DNA of 64,000 nucleotides from Shewanella aestuarii. GTDB taxonomy: Bacteria > Pseudomonadota > Gammaproteobacteria > Enterobacterales > Shewanellaceae. The notes below the pieces were generated by a model. That model searched no databases, was not told the origin of the DNA, and worked only from the letters and a program-made list of their open reading frames with translations. Made by a program: the position numbers and the translations under genes. How positions within the stretch are numbered: position 1 is the first letter of the stretch; the number at the start of each line of letters is the position of its first letter. The DNA lies in contig NZ_BMOT01000006.1 in NCBI RefSeq assembly GCF_014647215.1, positions 62,001 to 126,000 of the forward strand. The letters are read 5' to 3'. Positions 18,055 to 27,818 of this stretch are shown here, piece after piece.

Positions 18055-19206
18055 TTAACCTGCTTTCATGTCGTTAACTGATTGCAACATCGCTCTGCTT
18101 TCATGTTGAAACTGTGGTGCAAAATCACCAAACCATTTTGCCACACGTTTAAACTCTTCTACAAATGTGCTTCTGTCACCCGACTTTAATAATGCAAGTG
18201 CATTTCGATAGTTGTCTAAATAATCACTAATCGCGTCTTGGCTTCCCTGTTGTGCAAAAATAATATCGGCATACAGCTCAGGATCTTGAGCAAATAAGCG
18301 CCCTACCATGGCCAACTCTAATCGATAGATGGGTGAACTAAACTGCAGTAAAGTATCAATATCTGCCTGCTCTTCGCATAAATTCATGCCATACACAAAG
18401 CTAGAAAAGTGGCGCATGGCCTGCACAAGTTGCATCGCTTTATCATGTTTTACCGGTTCAGCTTCAACAGTTCTCGCTCCCCAGATAACAATTTGATCAA
18501 GCAGCCATTGATAAGCTTCGCTATGTCTACCATGACAAACCACAATGACTTGCTTAGCAAGACTACCAACATCTGGACCAAACATCGGATGTAAACCAAC
18601 GACAGGCCCTTTATGTGCGTCAAGCATGGCATCAACCGGTTGTTCTTTAATCGAAGTTAAATCGGCTAAAATACATGTTTGAGGTAAATTAGTGAGATGT
18701 TCACGGATCACGCTACAAGTGACTTTGATGGGGACAGTGACAATCACCAAACCAGCTCCATCAAATAAAGTATTGGCACGATGCCAATCATTTTTGTCTA
18801 AGCTTTTGACCTGATAACCAGACAATGTCAGCATCTGGGTAAATAATTGTCCGAGCTGACCTTCACCTCCCACAACCACTATATGCCCTAAATCATGCTT
18901 AACCTGCTTAAAACCAACATCTTTCTCGTTCAAATAAGATTCGCGCATTAATCGACGTAAAATATCCTCAATTAGCTGCGGCGACACATTCATCTTCTGC
19001 GCTTCATCACGACGTTTGGCCAGCATGGAGGCTTCACGTTGCGGTGCGTAAATAGGCACTCCGGCTGCATGCTTTACCGCACCAACTTGGGCGACTAAAT
19101 CTAAACGTTTTCGTAATAAATGTAGTAGTTGTTGATCAACGCCATCAATTAAATCGCGTAGTTTTTCTAAATCAGCGGTAGTTTTTTCGTTCATCATACT
19201 TTTCAT
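18055..19206 (-). CDS. tyrA: T-protein: chorismate mutase / prephenate dehydrogenase
   Basis: The 383-residue bifunctional enzyme converts chorismate to prephenate and then to 4-hydroxyphenylpyruvate for tyrosine. The N-terminal AroQ domain (about 10-95) shows [20 protein letters not shown] and [13 protein letters not shown]. The dehydrogenase starts with the NAD-binding [13 protein letters not shown] and includes [17 protein letters not shown] and [12 protein letters not shown]. Length and layout match E. coli TyrA (373). Its ATG overlaps the aroF stop as TAATG, so the two are translationally coupled. Confidence 0.96.
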   Translation of the reverse strand: MKSMMNEKTTADLEKLRDLIDGVDQQLLHLLRKRLDLVAQVGAVKHAAGVPIYAPQREASMLAKRRDEAQKMNVSPQLIEDILRRLMRESYLNEKDVGFKQVKHDLGHIVVVGGEGQLGQLFTQMLTLSGYQVKSLDKNDWHRANTLFDGAGLVIVTVPIKVTCSVIREHLTNLPQTCILADLTSIKEQPVDAMLDAHKGPVVGLHPMFGPDVGSLAKQVIVVCHGRHSEAYQWLLDQIVIWGARTVEAEPVKHDKAMQLVQAMRHFSSFVYGMNLCEEQADIDTLLQFSSPIYRLELAMVGRLFAQDPELYADIIFAQQGSQDAISDYLDNYRNALALLKSGDRSTFVEEFKRVAKWFGDFAPQFQHESRAMLQSVNDMKAG

Positions 19207-20297
19207 TAACCATTAACAACTTGCAGCATATCAAATCGAATTGGAAGAACTGCAGATAACAGGTTAGCGCCTTGTCTTAGTATCGTTTCCGTGGTGGCCC
19301 AATCAATACAGGCATCTGTGACAGACACACCATATTCAAGTTCATTTAATGGTCTATCAGTACTTTGATTACCGGCATTTAAATGACTTTCTAGCATAAC
19401 ACCAATAATGGATTTATTTCCTTCAACAATTTGATTAAATACGTCTTCACATACTTGTTTTTGACGATTGTGATCTTTGGAGGAATTACCATGGCTACAA
19501 TCGACCACTAACCGTGCATTTAATTTGGCTTTATGAATTTGTGCTTCGCATTCAGCAACACTTTGGGCATCATAGTTTGGTGCAAGTCCACCTCGTAGGA
19601 TAATATGCCCATCTGGATTGCCTGCTGTTTGTAACAAACTCACTTGCCCTTCTTGATTAATTCCCATAAAACGGTGGCTGCTTGCTGCAGATTTCAGCGC
19701 ATTAATAGCGACATCTAATTTACCTTCGGTACCATTTTTGAAGCCCACAGGCATAGACAAGCCAGATGCCATTTCACGGTGAGTTTGCGACTCTGTTGTG
19801 CGTGCACCGATAGCTGACCAGGTCACCAGCTCTGAGATATACTGCGGACTAATCGGGTCTAACGCCTCTGTTGCGACAGGGAGTTCAAGTTCAGCTAGCC
19901 AAATCATCAGCTCGCGCGCCATTCTAAGGCCTTTTTCAACATCAAAAGACTCATCCATGTTCGGATCGTTGATAAGCCCTTTCCAACCTACCGTTGTACG
20001 AGGCTTTTCGAAATACACTCGCATTAAGATATAAAATTCATCGCTGAGTTCATCATGTAATTTTTTGAGCTTTAATGCGTATTCTTTCGCAGCTTCAATA
20101 TCATGTATAGAGCAGGGGCCTGTGACCACTAGTACACGGTTATCTCGCTTGTGTACAATATCAGCAACCGTTTTCCGAGCATCTAAAATATAGCGATACG
20201 CATGCACAGATAAAGGCAATTCTTGCTTAAGTTGCGTCGGTGTAGAGAGCACTTGCTCGGAACTAATATGAACGTTATTAATGGTATCTTGCTGCAT
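19206..20297 (-). CDS. aroF: 3-deoxy-7-phosphoheptulonate synthase (type I-alpha, AroF-like)
   Basis: A 363-residue class I-alpha DAHP synthase that condenses phosphoenolpyruvate and erythrose 4-phosphate, the first step of the shikimate pathway. [62 protein letters not shown] and [13 protein letters not shown] are all intact. Coupling with tyrA, as in E. coli, suggests the tyrosine-sensitive isoenzyme; feedback specificity is inferred from context only. An inverted repeat about 80 bases upstream (20377-20396) may be an operator. Confidence 0.95.
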   Translation of the reverse strand: MQQDTINNVHISSEQVLSTPTQLKQELPLSVHAYRYILDARKTVADIVHKRDNRVLVVTGPCSIHDIEAAKEYALKLKKLHDELSDEFYILMRVYFEKPRTTVGWKGLINDPNMDESFDVEKGLRMARELMIWLAELELPVATEALDPISPQYISELVTWSAIGARTTESQTHREMASGLSMPVGFKNGTEGKLDVAINALKSAASSHRFMGINQEGQVSLLQTAGNPDGHIILRGGLAPNYDAQSVAECEAQIHKAKLNARLVVDCSHGNSSKDHNRQKQVCEDVFNQIVEGNKSIIGVMLESHLNAGNQSTDRPLNELEYGVSVTDACIDWATTETILRQGANLLSAVLPIRFDMLQVVNG

Positions 20298-20376
20298 GAT
20301 CTTGGCTCACTTCTTATCTCTTAAAAGGCAACTATGTGAAGCTTGCTAACGATAATTAACAAACCACATGTAACTT

Positions 20377-20396
20377 TGTAATGATACACCATTACA
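20377..20396. promoter_or_regulatory. Inverted repeat upstream of aroF-tyrA, operator candidate
   Basis: TGTAATG-ATACAC-CATTACA has perfect 7-bp arms and a 6-base spacer. Outer TGTA/TACA resembles TyrR boxes (TGTAAA-N6-TTTACA), but the spacing between those outer tetrads is two bases longer. TyrR control is therefore only suggested. Confidence 0.45.
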
Positions 20397-20488
20397 TCTT
20401 AGCGCTAACTATGCCTGTGAGTGAAGTTCAGATCAAGAATTATTTGAAAGACAAATTAAATAATAATTAATAGGATTATCTTCCAGAT

Positions 20489-20512
20489 ACAAAAAACCGC
20501 CTTTCGGCGGTT
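20489..20512 (-). terminator. Terminator of the rpsP operon
   Basis: AACCGCC (20495-20501) and GGCGGTT (20506-20512) pair. On the minus strand the hairpin is followed by a run of T residues, 43 bases after the rplS stop. Confidence 0.9.
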
Positions 20513-20554
20513 AGTTGTGCGAACACTGCATCTTTTAAACTAAATTGATAACTA

Positions 20555-20908
20555 TTACTTAGTTGCCAATTTTTCACGGATACGTGCAGATTTACCTGAA
20601 CGCTCACGTAAGTAGTAAAGTTTAGCACGACGAACACGGCCGCGACGCTTAACTTCGATGCTAGCAATTAATGGGCTGTGCGTTTGGAAAGCACGCTCAA
20701 CACCTTCACCATTAGAGATTTTACGAACTGTGAATGCAGAGTGCAAACCACGGTTACGTTTTGCGATAACGATACCTTCAAAAGCCTGAAGACGCTCTTT
20801 ATCACCTTCTTTTACGCGAACTTGAACTACTACTGTATCACCAGCACCAAATTCAGGTACGTCTGTTTTCATTTGCTCATCGTTGAGCATTTTAATGATG
20901 TTGTTCAT
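20555..20908 (-). CDS. rplS: 50S ribosomal protein L19
   Basis: A 117-residue protein at the 30S-50S interface. The sequence [20 protein letters not shown], the [19 protein letters not shown] segment and [18 protein letters not shown] are diagnostic. It is last in rpsP-rimM-trmD-rplS, the same order as E. coli, 34 bases after trmD. Codon use is that of a highly expressed gene. Confidence 0.98.
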   Translation of the reverse strand: MNNIIKMLNDEQMKTDVPEFGAGDTVVVQVRVKEGDKERLQAFEGIVIAKRNRGLHSAFTVRKISNGEGVERAFQTHSPLIASIEVKRRGRVRRAKLYYLRERSGKSARIREKLATK

Positions 20909-20942
20909 AACTTACTCCGTTCTAGAATAACTGAAGCGATGA

Positions 20943-21689
20943 CTATACGGACACATCCGTTTCGTTAACAAACTGCGTTAATAGTGCAGTTTGTTCGTCA
21001 GTCAGAGCTAGATTTTCAAATATTTCTGGTCGTCGTAAAAAAGTTCTTCCGATACTTTGTTGCAACCGCCAGAGTCTAATTTTTTCGTGGTCGCCGCTTA
21101 ACAACACTGCAGGTACATCCATACCATCTAAGTTTTCAGGGCGTGTGTAATGAGGACAATCCAGTAACCCATCAGAGAAAGAATCTTGCTCTGCTGAAGC
21201 TTGCTTACCTAGTACACCAGGTACTAAACGCGCCACTGAATCGATTAAAGTCATTGCTGGTATTTCGCCGCCCGAAAGCACGTAATCGCCAATTGACCAT
21301 TCTTCATCCACTTCAGTTTGGATAATGCGCTCATCGATACCTTCGTAGCGACCACACACTAAAATCAAACTGTCTGATTTAGCTAACTCAGTGACACCTT
21401 GCTGATCCAGCTTGCGTCCCTGAGGGGATAGATAAATCACCTTCGCTCTGTCACCCGCTGCAGCTTTTGCTGCATGAATGGCATCTCGTAGAGGTTGCAC
21501 CATCATTAACATTCCAGGTCCACCACCATAAGGGCGGTCATCAACCGTGTTGTGTCTATCATGGGTGAAATCACGAGGATTCCACGTTTGCACCTCAAGC
21601 AGGCCGTTTTTTACGGCTCGACCCGTCACCCCAAAGTCTGTAACGGCACGAAACATCTCTGGAAACAGGGTTATTACCCCTAACCACAT
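20943..21689 (-). CDS. trmD: tRNA (guanine-37-N1)-methyltransferase
   Basis: A 248-residue SPOUT-family enzyme that methylates G37 of tRNAs reading CNN codons, preventing +1 frameshifts. The N-terminal [38 protein letters not shown] (the knot that binds S-adenosylmethionine) and [12 protein letters not shown] are intact. It starts 15 bases after rimM. Confidence 0.98.
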   Translation of the reverse strand: MWLGVITLFPEMFRAVTDFGVTGRAVKNGLLEVQTWNPRDFTHDRHNTVDDRPYGGGPGMLMMVQPLRDAIHAAKAAAGDRAKVIYLSPQGRKLDQQGVTELAKSDSLILVCGRYEGIDERIIQTEVDEEWSIGDYVLSGGEIPAMTLIDSVARLVPGVLGKQASAEQDSFSDGLLDCPHYTRPENLDGMDVPAVLLSGDHEKIRLWRLQQSIGRTFLRRPEIFENLALTDEQTALLTQFVNETDVSV

Positions 21690-21704
21690 TTGTTGTACCT
21701 CGAC

Positions 21705-22235
21705 TTAGAAGTCAGGATCCCAATCCACTGTTATCTGTTTGCCTTGCAAATCCACTTTTAAAATGAATTGTTCAGGGACAAAGGGGATCATACGTTCCGC
21801 TTTGCCAAAAGCATCTTTGGCGTTAGCTTTAACAAGTAATACGTCGTTTGATCCTGTTTCCACGATCTGGTCAACAATACCCATGTTATAGCCGTTACTA
21901 TTTGTCACTTCACATCCGATAAGATCTCGGTGATAAAATTCATCATCACTCAGTTCTTTCATTTGTTCAGGCATAATCGCAATTTCACAATTAGTGAGCA
22001 TTTGCGCCTGTTCCCGAGAGGCTACCCCTTCCAGTTCAGCGATTATCGCTTTACCTTGTGAGCGCCACTGGCTGACTTTAACTTCACGCCATTTCCCTTG
22101 GTCATAAATGAGCCAAGGAGAATAATCAAAAATGCCTTCAACAGAATCGGTATAGGCAGTGATTTTTAGCCAACCTTTAATGCCATGACTTGCGCCTAAT
22201 TTTCCCAGCACAATCGGCTGTTGGTTACTACTCAT
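21705..22235 (-). CDS. rimM: Ribosome maturation factor RimM
   Basis: A 176-residue 16S processing factor that binds S19 in the head of the 30S subunit. The N-terminal [17 protein letters not shown] signature and the C-terminal PRC-barrel region ([18 protein letters not shown], then [13 protein letters not shown]) are both present. The ATG at 22235 is preferred; a TTG immediately upstream is the alternative. Its position between rpsP and trmD is canonical. Confidence 0.96.
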   Translation of the reverse strand: MSSNQQPIVLGKLGASHGIKGWLKITAYTDSVEGIFDYSPWLIYDQGKWREVKVSQWRSQGKAIIAELEGVASREQAQMLTNCEIAIMPEQMKELSDDEFYHRDLIGCEVTNSNGYNMGIVDQIVETGSNDVLLVKANAKDAFGKAERMIPFVPEQFILKVDLQGKQITVDWDPDF

Positions 22236-22255
22236 CAATCTATACCTAAACGCAA

Positions 22256-22507
22256 TTAAGCAGCTGCTTTACGTGCGTCTTTAATTAACTTAGCAACACG
22301 GTCAGATGTTGCCGCGCCAGTAGCAACCCAGTGCTCAACACGGTCTAAATCTAAACGTAAAGTTTCTTCTTGACCACGAGCTAGTGGGTTGAAGAAGCCT
22401 ACACGTTCGATGAAACGACCGTCACGAGCATTGCGGCTATCAGCAACAACGATATTGTAAAATGGACGCTTTTTTGCGCCGCCACGAGCTAAACGAATGG
22501 TAACCAT
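22256..22507 (-). CDS. rpsP: 30S ribosomal protein S16
   Basis: An 83-residue protein starting [20 protein letters not shown], with the S16 signature and [14 protein letters not shown]. It is needed for 30S assembly. A good ribosome binding site (AGAGGA) lies 9 bases before the ATG. It heads the operon, behind a leader that contains an intrinsic terminator (22540-22578) and a likely promoter (22594-22621). Confidence 0.98.
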   Translation of the reverse strand: MVTIRLARGGAKKRPFYNIVVADSRNARDGRFIERVGFFNPLARGQEETLRLDLDRVEHWVATGAATSDRVAKLIKDARKAAA

Positions 22508-22539
22508 GCGTTTTATTCCTCTAATGATTTGCTAGAAGC

Positions 22540-22578
22540 AAAAATAAAAACTGGAACCCGTGTTCGCGAAGGTCCCAG
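22540..22578 (-). terminator. Terminator-like hairpin in the rpsP leader
   Basis: On the minus strand CTGGGACC (22578-22571) pairs with GGTTCCAG (22558-22551) with one G-U pair, followed by TTTTTATTTTT. It ends 33 bases before the rpsP ATG. That is too close for a promoter after it, so it either ends ffh transcripts while being read through, or attenuates rpsP. Confidence 0.8.
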
Positions 22579-22593
22579 AAAGAAAGCCGAAAG

Positions 22594-22621
22594 ATTTTAC
22601 CTGACTTTGAAACTATTGCAA
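22594..22621 (-). promoter_or_regulatory. Probable rpsP operon promoter
   Basis: On the minus strand TTGCAA (22621-22616), a 16-base spacer and TAAAAT (22599-22594) match sigma-70 elements at 4 of 6 and 5 of 6 positions. Transcripts would start near 22587, upstream of the terminator-like hairpin. Confidence 0.6.
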
Positions 22622-22668
22622 GCCACAGTGCCGTTTTTTGCAGCAAAACTGGATTATAGTTTCAAAGT
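22604..22668. repeat. 13-bp inverted repeat between ffh and rpsP
   Basis: ACTTTGAAACTAT (22604-22616) and ATAGTTTCAAAGT (22656-22668) are perfect reverse complements 39 bases apart. The left arm lies inside the spacer of the candidate rpsP promoter. There is no U-run on either side. Confidence 0.7.
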
Positions 22669-22698
22669 AAGTGTCCACTTACGGAGATTGAAATTAAA

Positions 22699-24072
22699 TT
22701 ATCGGCCAGGCATTTTCATGCCAGGTGGGAGCATACCGCTCATTCCACGCATCATTTTCTTCATGCCGCCTTTAGATGACATTTTTTTCATCATTTTTTG
22801 CATTTGAGTGAATTGCTTCAATAAACGATTCACATCTTGAATCTGTGTACCTGAACCTAACGCAATACGACGCTTGCGTGACCCTTTGATAACATCTGGA
22901 TTTTTACGCTCTTTGGCTGTCATGGAATTAATAATTGCTTCCATTTGCCCTGTCATTTTTCCATCTTGGACTTGCGCTAAGGCTTCTGGGGGTAATTGTC
23001 CAACACCAGGCAGCTTTTCAATCATGTTCATCATGCCGCCCATGTTTTTCATCTGCTGCAATTGCTCACGAAAATCCTCTAAATCGAAGCTACCACCGGC
23101 TTTCACTTTTGAGGCAAGTTTCATGGCTTTGTCTTTATCGACACCACGTTCAACTTCCTCAATCAGAGATAGCACATCGCCCATACCTAGAATACGCGAT
23201 GCTATACGGTCAGGATGGAAAGGCTCTAGGGCGTCAGTTTTTTCACCAACACCTAAAAACTTAATCGGTTTACCGGTTATGCTACGAATGGATAATGCTG
23301 CACCACCGCGCGCATCGCCATCAACTTTCGTTAAGATAACCCCAGTAAGTGGCAATGCTTCATTAAATGCCTTAGCCGTGTTTGCCGCATCTTGACCCGT
23401 CATAGCATCAACAACAAACAAGGTTTCAATCGGTTTGATCACCGCATGCAGCTCTTTAATCTCGTCCATCATGGCTTCGTCAACATGCAAACGACCTGCT
23501 GTATCGACAATAACAACATCAATGAACTTTAGTTTGGCATGAGCAATTGCCGCTTTAGCAATATCTAATGGCTTTTGACTGACATCAGAGGGGAAAAATT
23601 CAACCTCAACCTCTGCTGCTAATGTTTCAAGCTGCTTAATTGCCGCCGGACGATAAACGTCAGCACTGACAACTAAGACTGATTTTTTATGGCGAGTGCG
23701 TAACAGCTTACCCAGCTTAGCTACAGACGTTGTTTTACCCGCGCCTTGTAAACCAGCCATCATAATGACGGCTGGCGGCTGTGCGGCTAAGTCTAACGCT
23801 TCATTAGCTTCACCCATGGCGCGTTCAAGCTCACTTTGAACAATCTTAATAAAAGCTTGTCCTGGACTTAAACTTTTTGAGACTTCTTGACCAACAGCTC
23901 GCTCTTTGACGCTATTAACAAATTCTCTTACAACAGGTAAAGCAACATCTGCCTCGAGTAAAGCCATGCGGACTTCACGTAAGGTGTCTTTAATGTTGTC
24001 TTCCGTTAATCGACCTCGACCACTGATATTTTTTAGTGTTCTTGATAGTCTGTCAGATAGATTCTCAAACAT
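22699..24072 (-). CDS. ffh: Signal recognition particle protein Ffh
   Basis: A 457-residue GTPase that binds 4.5S RNA and delivers nascent membrane proteins to FtsY. The N domain (1-85), the G domain with GLQGAGKTTSVAKL (about 100-115), DTAGRLH and TKVDGDARGG, and a C-terminal methionine-rich M domain (from about 325, ending in repeated Met-Lys and Met-Gly stretches) are all present. Length matches E. coli Ffh (453). It is divergent from the ypjD gene, as in E. coli. Confidence 0.98.
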   Translation of the reverse strand: MFENLSDRLSRTLKNISGRGRLTEDNIKDTLREVRMALLEADVALPVVREFVNSVKERAVGQEVSKSLSPGQAFIKIVQSELERAMGEANEALDLAAQPPAVIMMAGLQGAGKTTSVAKLGKLLRTRHKKSVLVVSADVYRPAAIKQLETLAAEVEVEFFPSDVSQKPLDIAKAAIAHAKLKFIDVVIVDTAGRLHVDEAMMDEIKELHAVIKPIETLFVVDAMTGQDAANTAKAFNEALPLTGVILTKVDGDARGGAALSIRSITGKPIKFLGVGEKTDALEPFHPDRIASRILGMGDVLSLIEEVERGVDKDKAMKLASKVKAGGSFDLEDFREQLQQMKNMGGMMNMIEKLPGVGQLPPEALAQVQDGKMTGQMEAIINSMTAKERKNPDVIKGSRKRRIALGSGTQIQDVNRLLKQFTQMQKMMKKMSSKGGMKKMMRGMSGMLPPGMKMPGR

Positions 24073-24427
24073 TTAACCGCTCTTAATACGCTTCTCGATA
24101 ATGCGCACTATTATACTCAAAATTTTTTAAGATGCGCGTTTGTGTGACAATTTATTCATTTTTAGCTCAAACGAAATAATAAACCTGCTATAAAAAGTAT
24201 GACTTTGACATAAACAGGGCTGATTTAGCCTGTGTCATGATCATCGTTTATGGCATAACGTAAATTATTTGCAGCTAAGGGTAGGATACTGTTAAATTTT
24301 GCGTATTAGGTCACTGCCCTTATAGGGCAACTTCATGTTAGTCTAACCCTATAATGCCCGTGTATTTTTTATGGCTTGATATTTTATCCAGCCAACATGT
24401 CTGTATAACTTGATAGGTTCAAATCGG
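24073..24427. other. Divergent intergenic region between ffh and ypjD
   Basis: A 355-base promoter region. A small perfect hairpin TGCCCT-TAT-AGGGCA lies at 24315-24329 and a TATAAT hexamer at 24350-24355, without a good -35 at the standard distance. Nothing else is recognisable. Confidence 0.5.
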
Positions 24428-25216
24428 ATGGTTATTTTTTCTGCTTCGGCTATGTTGTTTTATTGTATTGCATTGATTCTTGCCACTAGCCGGCTATTTC
24501 ATGCTGATGGTCCCAATCGTAAACTTATATTGATCATATCTGCTCTAGCTGTGGTAATGCATGGTTTTGCACTTTCAAATTCAATTTTTACTCTTGATGG
24601 ACAAAACTTCAGTTTAACCAATGTGATTTCAATGGTGAACTGGATTATTGCATTCACCTTTACCGTGACGTTGCCACGACTAAAAGTCATTGTTGTATTG
24701 CCGGTCATTTATGCCTGTTCAATCATTTCTGTTGCGTTGTTGTGGTTATTGCCACCTCAATTTATTACGCATTTTGAACTGCATCCTGAAATTTTAGCCC
24801 ATGTTGTTTTATCACTCATGGCCTATAGTGCATTGATGATTGCCGCGCTTTACGCCCTACAATTATGGATGATTCAAAATAAGCTCAAAACCAAGAAAAT
24901 GATTATGAGTCCTTCTATGCCGCCGCTAATGACAGTTGAGCGTCAGTTATATCATCTAGTGGTAATTGGCTTTGTATTACTCAGCCTGTCACTGATCACA
25001 GGGTTCGTATTTCTTGAAGACATGTTCATTGAAGGTAAAGGCCACAAAGCCATTTTATCTATCATGGCTTGGTTAGTGTACGGTGCGATGTTATGGCAGC
25101 ATTACACCATAGGATGTAGAATACGAACCGCGGTGTTTTACAGTTTATCGGGGGCAGGTTTATTGTCACTCGCCTACTTTGGCGCCCGTATTGTCAAAGA
25201 ACTTATTCTCAATTAG
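24428..25216 (+). CDS. ypjD: Inner membrane protein of the YpjD/CcsA-like family
   Basis: A 262-residue membrane protein with about eight hydrophobic segments and the general pattern of the CcsA/CcmC-like cytochrome c assembly superfamily: HADGPNRKLILIISALAVVMHG, then ELHPEILAHVVLSLMAYSAL with candidate heme-binding histidines and KGHKAILSIMAWLVYGAMLW. The tryptophan-rich heme loop of true CcsA is missing, so a role in cytochrome assembly is uncertain. The ATG at 24428 is chosen over a TTG at 24410. The place between ffh and a CorC-like gene is the same as in E. coli. Confidence 0.85.
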   Translation: MVIFSASAMLFYCIALILATSRLFHADGPNRKLILIISALAVVMHGFALSNSIFTLDGQNFSLTNVISMVNWIIAFTFTVTLPRLKVIVVLPVIYACSIISVALLWLLPPQFITHFELHPEILAHVVLSLMAYSALMIAALYALQLWMIQNKLKTKKMIMSPSMPPLMTVERQLYHLVVIGFVLLSLSLITGFVFLEDMFIEGKGHKAILSIMAWLVYGAMLWQHYTIGCRIRTAVFYSLSGAGLLSLAYFGARIVKELILN

Positions 25217-25442
25217 TTGGCTTTATTTGGGTTTGAATATAACGGCTATCTAGCTAGATAGCCTTATCAAAACCCGCTACTTTTTAGCAAGTTTATTGCG
25301 ATAACAACCACTTTCTTTTGCAGTTTAGGGATAATATCCCAGCATATCTCTTGACTCTTTTTGTCAGTCATTAATAATGTCCAACTTAACTCATCCATTT
25401 TAGCTGTAAATACAGCTTGTATGCTTTTACGGAGCCCCCTTC

Positions 25443-26735
25443 TTGGACGCTATATCTACCAGCGCACTCCTGATTTTTCTTTTGGTTTTATTACTGATCT
25501 CAGCTTATTTTTCTGGTTCAGAAACCGCCATGATGACTTTAAACCGCTACCGACTTCGTCACCTAGCAGGCAGTGGACATAAAGGCGCCCAACGTGCATT
25601 GAAAATGCTCGATAGGCCTGATCGTTTAATCGGTCTCATTCTTATAGGCAACAATCTGGTAAATATTCTGGCATCCGCTATCGCGACAATTGTTGGTATG
25701 CGTTTGTTTGGTGATGTGGGCGTTGCTATTGCCACTGGTGTTTTAACCGTTGTGGTATTAATTTTTGCAGAAGTGACTCCTAAAACCTACGCAGCTTTGC
25801 ACCCTGAACGGATTGCTTTCCCGTCAAGCATACTTCTGAAATGGTTACTCATTCTGTTACTTCCTTTAGTCAAATCACTCAACATTATCACCACTGGTTT
25901 TTTACGTTTGATGGGCATAAAAACCGTACAAACGGATGATGCATTAAGCCAGGAAGAACTACGAACCGTAGTGCATGAAGCTGGCGCTTTGATCCCGCAA
26001 CGTCACCAAGAAATGTTGCTATCGATATTAGACTTAGAAAAAGTCACTGTTGAAGATATTATGATCGCGCGTTCAGACATTTACGCCATTAACATGAACG
26101 ATGACTTTAAACTGATTAATAAACTTGTCACTCAAAGTCCTCATACGCGTGTTCTAGTATATCGTGACACCATTGACGATGCTGTTGGCTTCATTCACTT
26201 ACGTGATGCGCTACGCCTGCAATCTAAAGAGCAATTCAGCAAGTCATCATTATTACGTGCCGTAAAAGAGCTGTACTTTATTCCCGAAGGCACTCCACTA
26301 AACGTGCAGCTTGCCAATTTTCAGCAGAATAAAGAACGTATTGGCTTAGTGGTCGATGAATACGGTGATATTCAAGGTTTGGTTACCCTTGAGGATATAT
26401 TGGAAGAAATCGTTGGAGACTTCACCACATCTATGATGACCACACCAAGTGAAGATATTAATATTCAACAAGATGGCAGTTTCTTAATTGATGCTACGAT
26501 TAACATCCGTGATCTTAACAAAGAAATGAAATGGGACTTCCCCATCGATGGTCCTAAAACCTTAAATGGCCTGATTGTCGAATATCTTGAAGATATCCCA
26601 GCCGCTAAGACAAGTCTTCGTTTAGCTGATTATCATATTGAGGTCATAGAGGTTGCCGACAATATGATCAAGTTGGTGCGTATCATGCCAAACTCACCCA
26701 TTGTTGAACCAAGCGATGACGATGAAATAAGTTAA
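25443..26735 (+). CDS. yfjD: CNNM/CorC (HlyC/CorC) family ion transport protein, YfjD-like
   Basis: A 430-residue inner membrane protein with a DUF21 transmembrane domain (about 1-190; ISAYFSGSETAMMTLNRYRL near the N-terminus), a pair of CBS domains (about 205-335; VDEYGDIQGLVTLEDILEEIVG), and a C-terminal CorC/HlyC domain. The family is linked to magnesium and cobalt homeostasis. The start is TTG at 25443, supported by GGAG 8 bases upstream and by similarity of MDAIST to the E. coli N-terminus MEHIST. A strong terminator follows. Confidence 0.9.
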   Translation: MDAISTSALLIFLLVLLLISAYFSGSETAMMTLNRYRLRHLAGSGHKGAQRALKMLDRPDRLIGLILIGNNLVNILASAIATIVGMRLFGDVGVAIATGVLTVVVLIFAEVTPKTYAALHPERIAFPSSILLKWLLILLLPLVKSLNIITTGFLRLMGIKTVQTDDALSQEELRTVVHEAGALIPQRHQEMLLSILDLEKVTVEDIMIARSDIYAINMNDDFKLINKLVTQSPHTRVLVYRDTIDDAVGFIHLRDALRLQSKEQFSKSSLLRAVKELYFIPEGTPLNVQLANFQQNKERIGLVVDEYGDIQGLVTLEDILEEIVGDFTTSMMTTPSEDINIQQDGSFLIDATINIRDLNKEMKWDFPIDGPKTLNGLIVEYLEDIPAAKTSLRLADYHIEVIEVADNMIKLVRIMPNSPIVEPSDDDEIS

Positions 26736-26752
26736 CACTTTCAGTAAACAAT

Positions 26753-26778
26753 AAAAAAGGCGCTTAGCGCCTTTTTTT
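26753..26778. terminator. Bidirectional terminator between the CorC-like and DUF962 genes
   Basis: An inverted repeat centred on GGCGC-TTA-GCGCC (26759-26771) is flanked by six A and seven T residues. It suits both convergent genes. Confidence 0.92.
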
Positions 26779-26793
26779 ATACCCTGGGATTTA

Positions 26794-27318
26794 CTACTGG
26801 GCTCGCTTTGCCGCTTCAATTGCTCGGCGTTTATCTCTGGCAATAGGTGTAATTTCAGCGTCTAACTGTTTTTCCCACCCCAGCATAAAATACAATTCAG
26901 CCATTAAGAAAAAGGGGCCAATTAATAATTGGTTTAAATCATCCATGAAAGCAGGCTTCGCTTTTTCATATTTATGGCCAACAAATTGAATTATCCAGCC
27001 AACCACGAATATCGAGATTGCCAACACAAAAGGCTGCGAGCTATGAACGGCCATTTCCGAGGTGATTAACACAGGAATAATGAACAAGGTTAACCCTAAA
27101 GCCAGTTTAACATGAAGCTTGAAGTAATAAGCCAATACCAACAACATCAGTACCATAGCAGCGCTAAATTCAACACCCGCCAGTTCGAAACGAATCGTTC
27201 CTAACATTAAAAAGGCTGACCAAATGATCATAGGCACCCCGAAAAAATGCGTTCGAATATTTTTGGGATTCAAGTGGACGCTTTTATAAGTGGCAAGTTG
27301 TTCTACGGCAGATTTCAT
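26794..27318 (-). CDS. DUF962 (Mpo1-like) membrane protein
   Basis: A 174-residue protein with four or five membrane helices and the DUF962 marks: NPKNIRTHFFGVPMIIWS near the N-terminus and WIIQFVGHKYEKAKPAFMDD (about 109-128). Yeast Mpo1, from the same family, is an iron-dependent dioxygenase that shortens 2-hydroxy fatty acids, using conserved histidines like those visible here. The bacterial substrate is unknown, so lipid oxidation is an inference. It starts 119 bases beyond acpS, so it may be separately transcribed. Confidence 0.82.
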   Translation of the reverse strand: MKSAVEQLATYKSVHLNPKNIRTHFFGVPMIIWSAFLMLGTIRFELAGVEFSAAMVLMLLVLAYYFKLHVKLALGLTLFIIPVLITSEMAVHSSQPFVLAISIFVVGWIIQFVGHKYEKAKPAFMDDLNQLLIGPFFLMAELYFMLGWEKQLDAEITPIARDKRRAIEAAKRAQ

Positions 27319-27437
27319 AATTACTCTCGATTAATGTTGTTATTATGCTGTTAACTTAGCGCATCTCTCAAGATTTTAAAAGCCCACTAAAAAAGGCGCT
27401 AATGCGCCTAAATTAAATCCACAATAATGGGCTATTG

Positions 27438-27818
27438 CTAACTTTCTAGCACCACAGTCGCCACCGCATAGTGCTGTTCATCTGCGATGCTGATAAATAC
27501 GTGGCGTCCATTCAACAACTCAAGCCGTGCTTTGGCTCCTGCACTGAAACTCAAAGTTGGCGCACCATTTTCATCGTTATCAATATGAATATGTTGAAAA
27601 GACACGCCCCGTCCAATACCCGTGCCTAATGCTTTAGCAGCAGCTTCCTTAGCAGCAAAACGTTTTGCGAGAAAACGCTCTGGTAATTTGGATTGAAGAT
27701 AAACAGCAAACTCGGCATCGGTCAAAACACGCTTGGCTAACTTATCACCAATGCGTGCACATTGTTCACGTATACGGGCAATTTCAACAATGTCAGTACC
27801 AATCCCAATAATTGCCAT
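27438..27818 (-). CDS. acpS: Holo-[acyl-carrier-protein] synthase
   Basis: A 126-residue enzyme that attaches 4'-phosphopantetheine from CoA to acyl carrier protein. The signature GIGTDIVEIARI with its magnesium-binding Asp is at the N-terminus and RFAAKEAAAKALGTGI (magnesium Glu, substrate Lys) lies in the middle. Its ATG overlaps the pdxJ stop codon (TAATG), so it ends the recO-pdxJ-acpS part of the cluster, the same order as E. coli. Confidence 0.97.
   Translation of the reverse strand: MAIIGIGTDIVEIARIREQCARIGDKLAKRVLTDAEFAVYLQSKLPERFLAKRFAAKEAAAKALGTGIGRGVSFQHIHIDNDENGAPTLSFSAGAKARLELLNGRHVFISIADEQHYAVATVVLES

Noticed and set aside
22874..23395. A 173-codon ORF antisense to ffh
   Set aside because: It is a shadow of the strongly conserved ffh coding sequence with no start signal.
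24315..24355. Hairpin and TATAAT upstream of ypjD as a riboswitch
   Set aside because: The hairpin is only 6 bp and no known riboswitch core is visible; a plain promoter region is enough to explain it.
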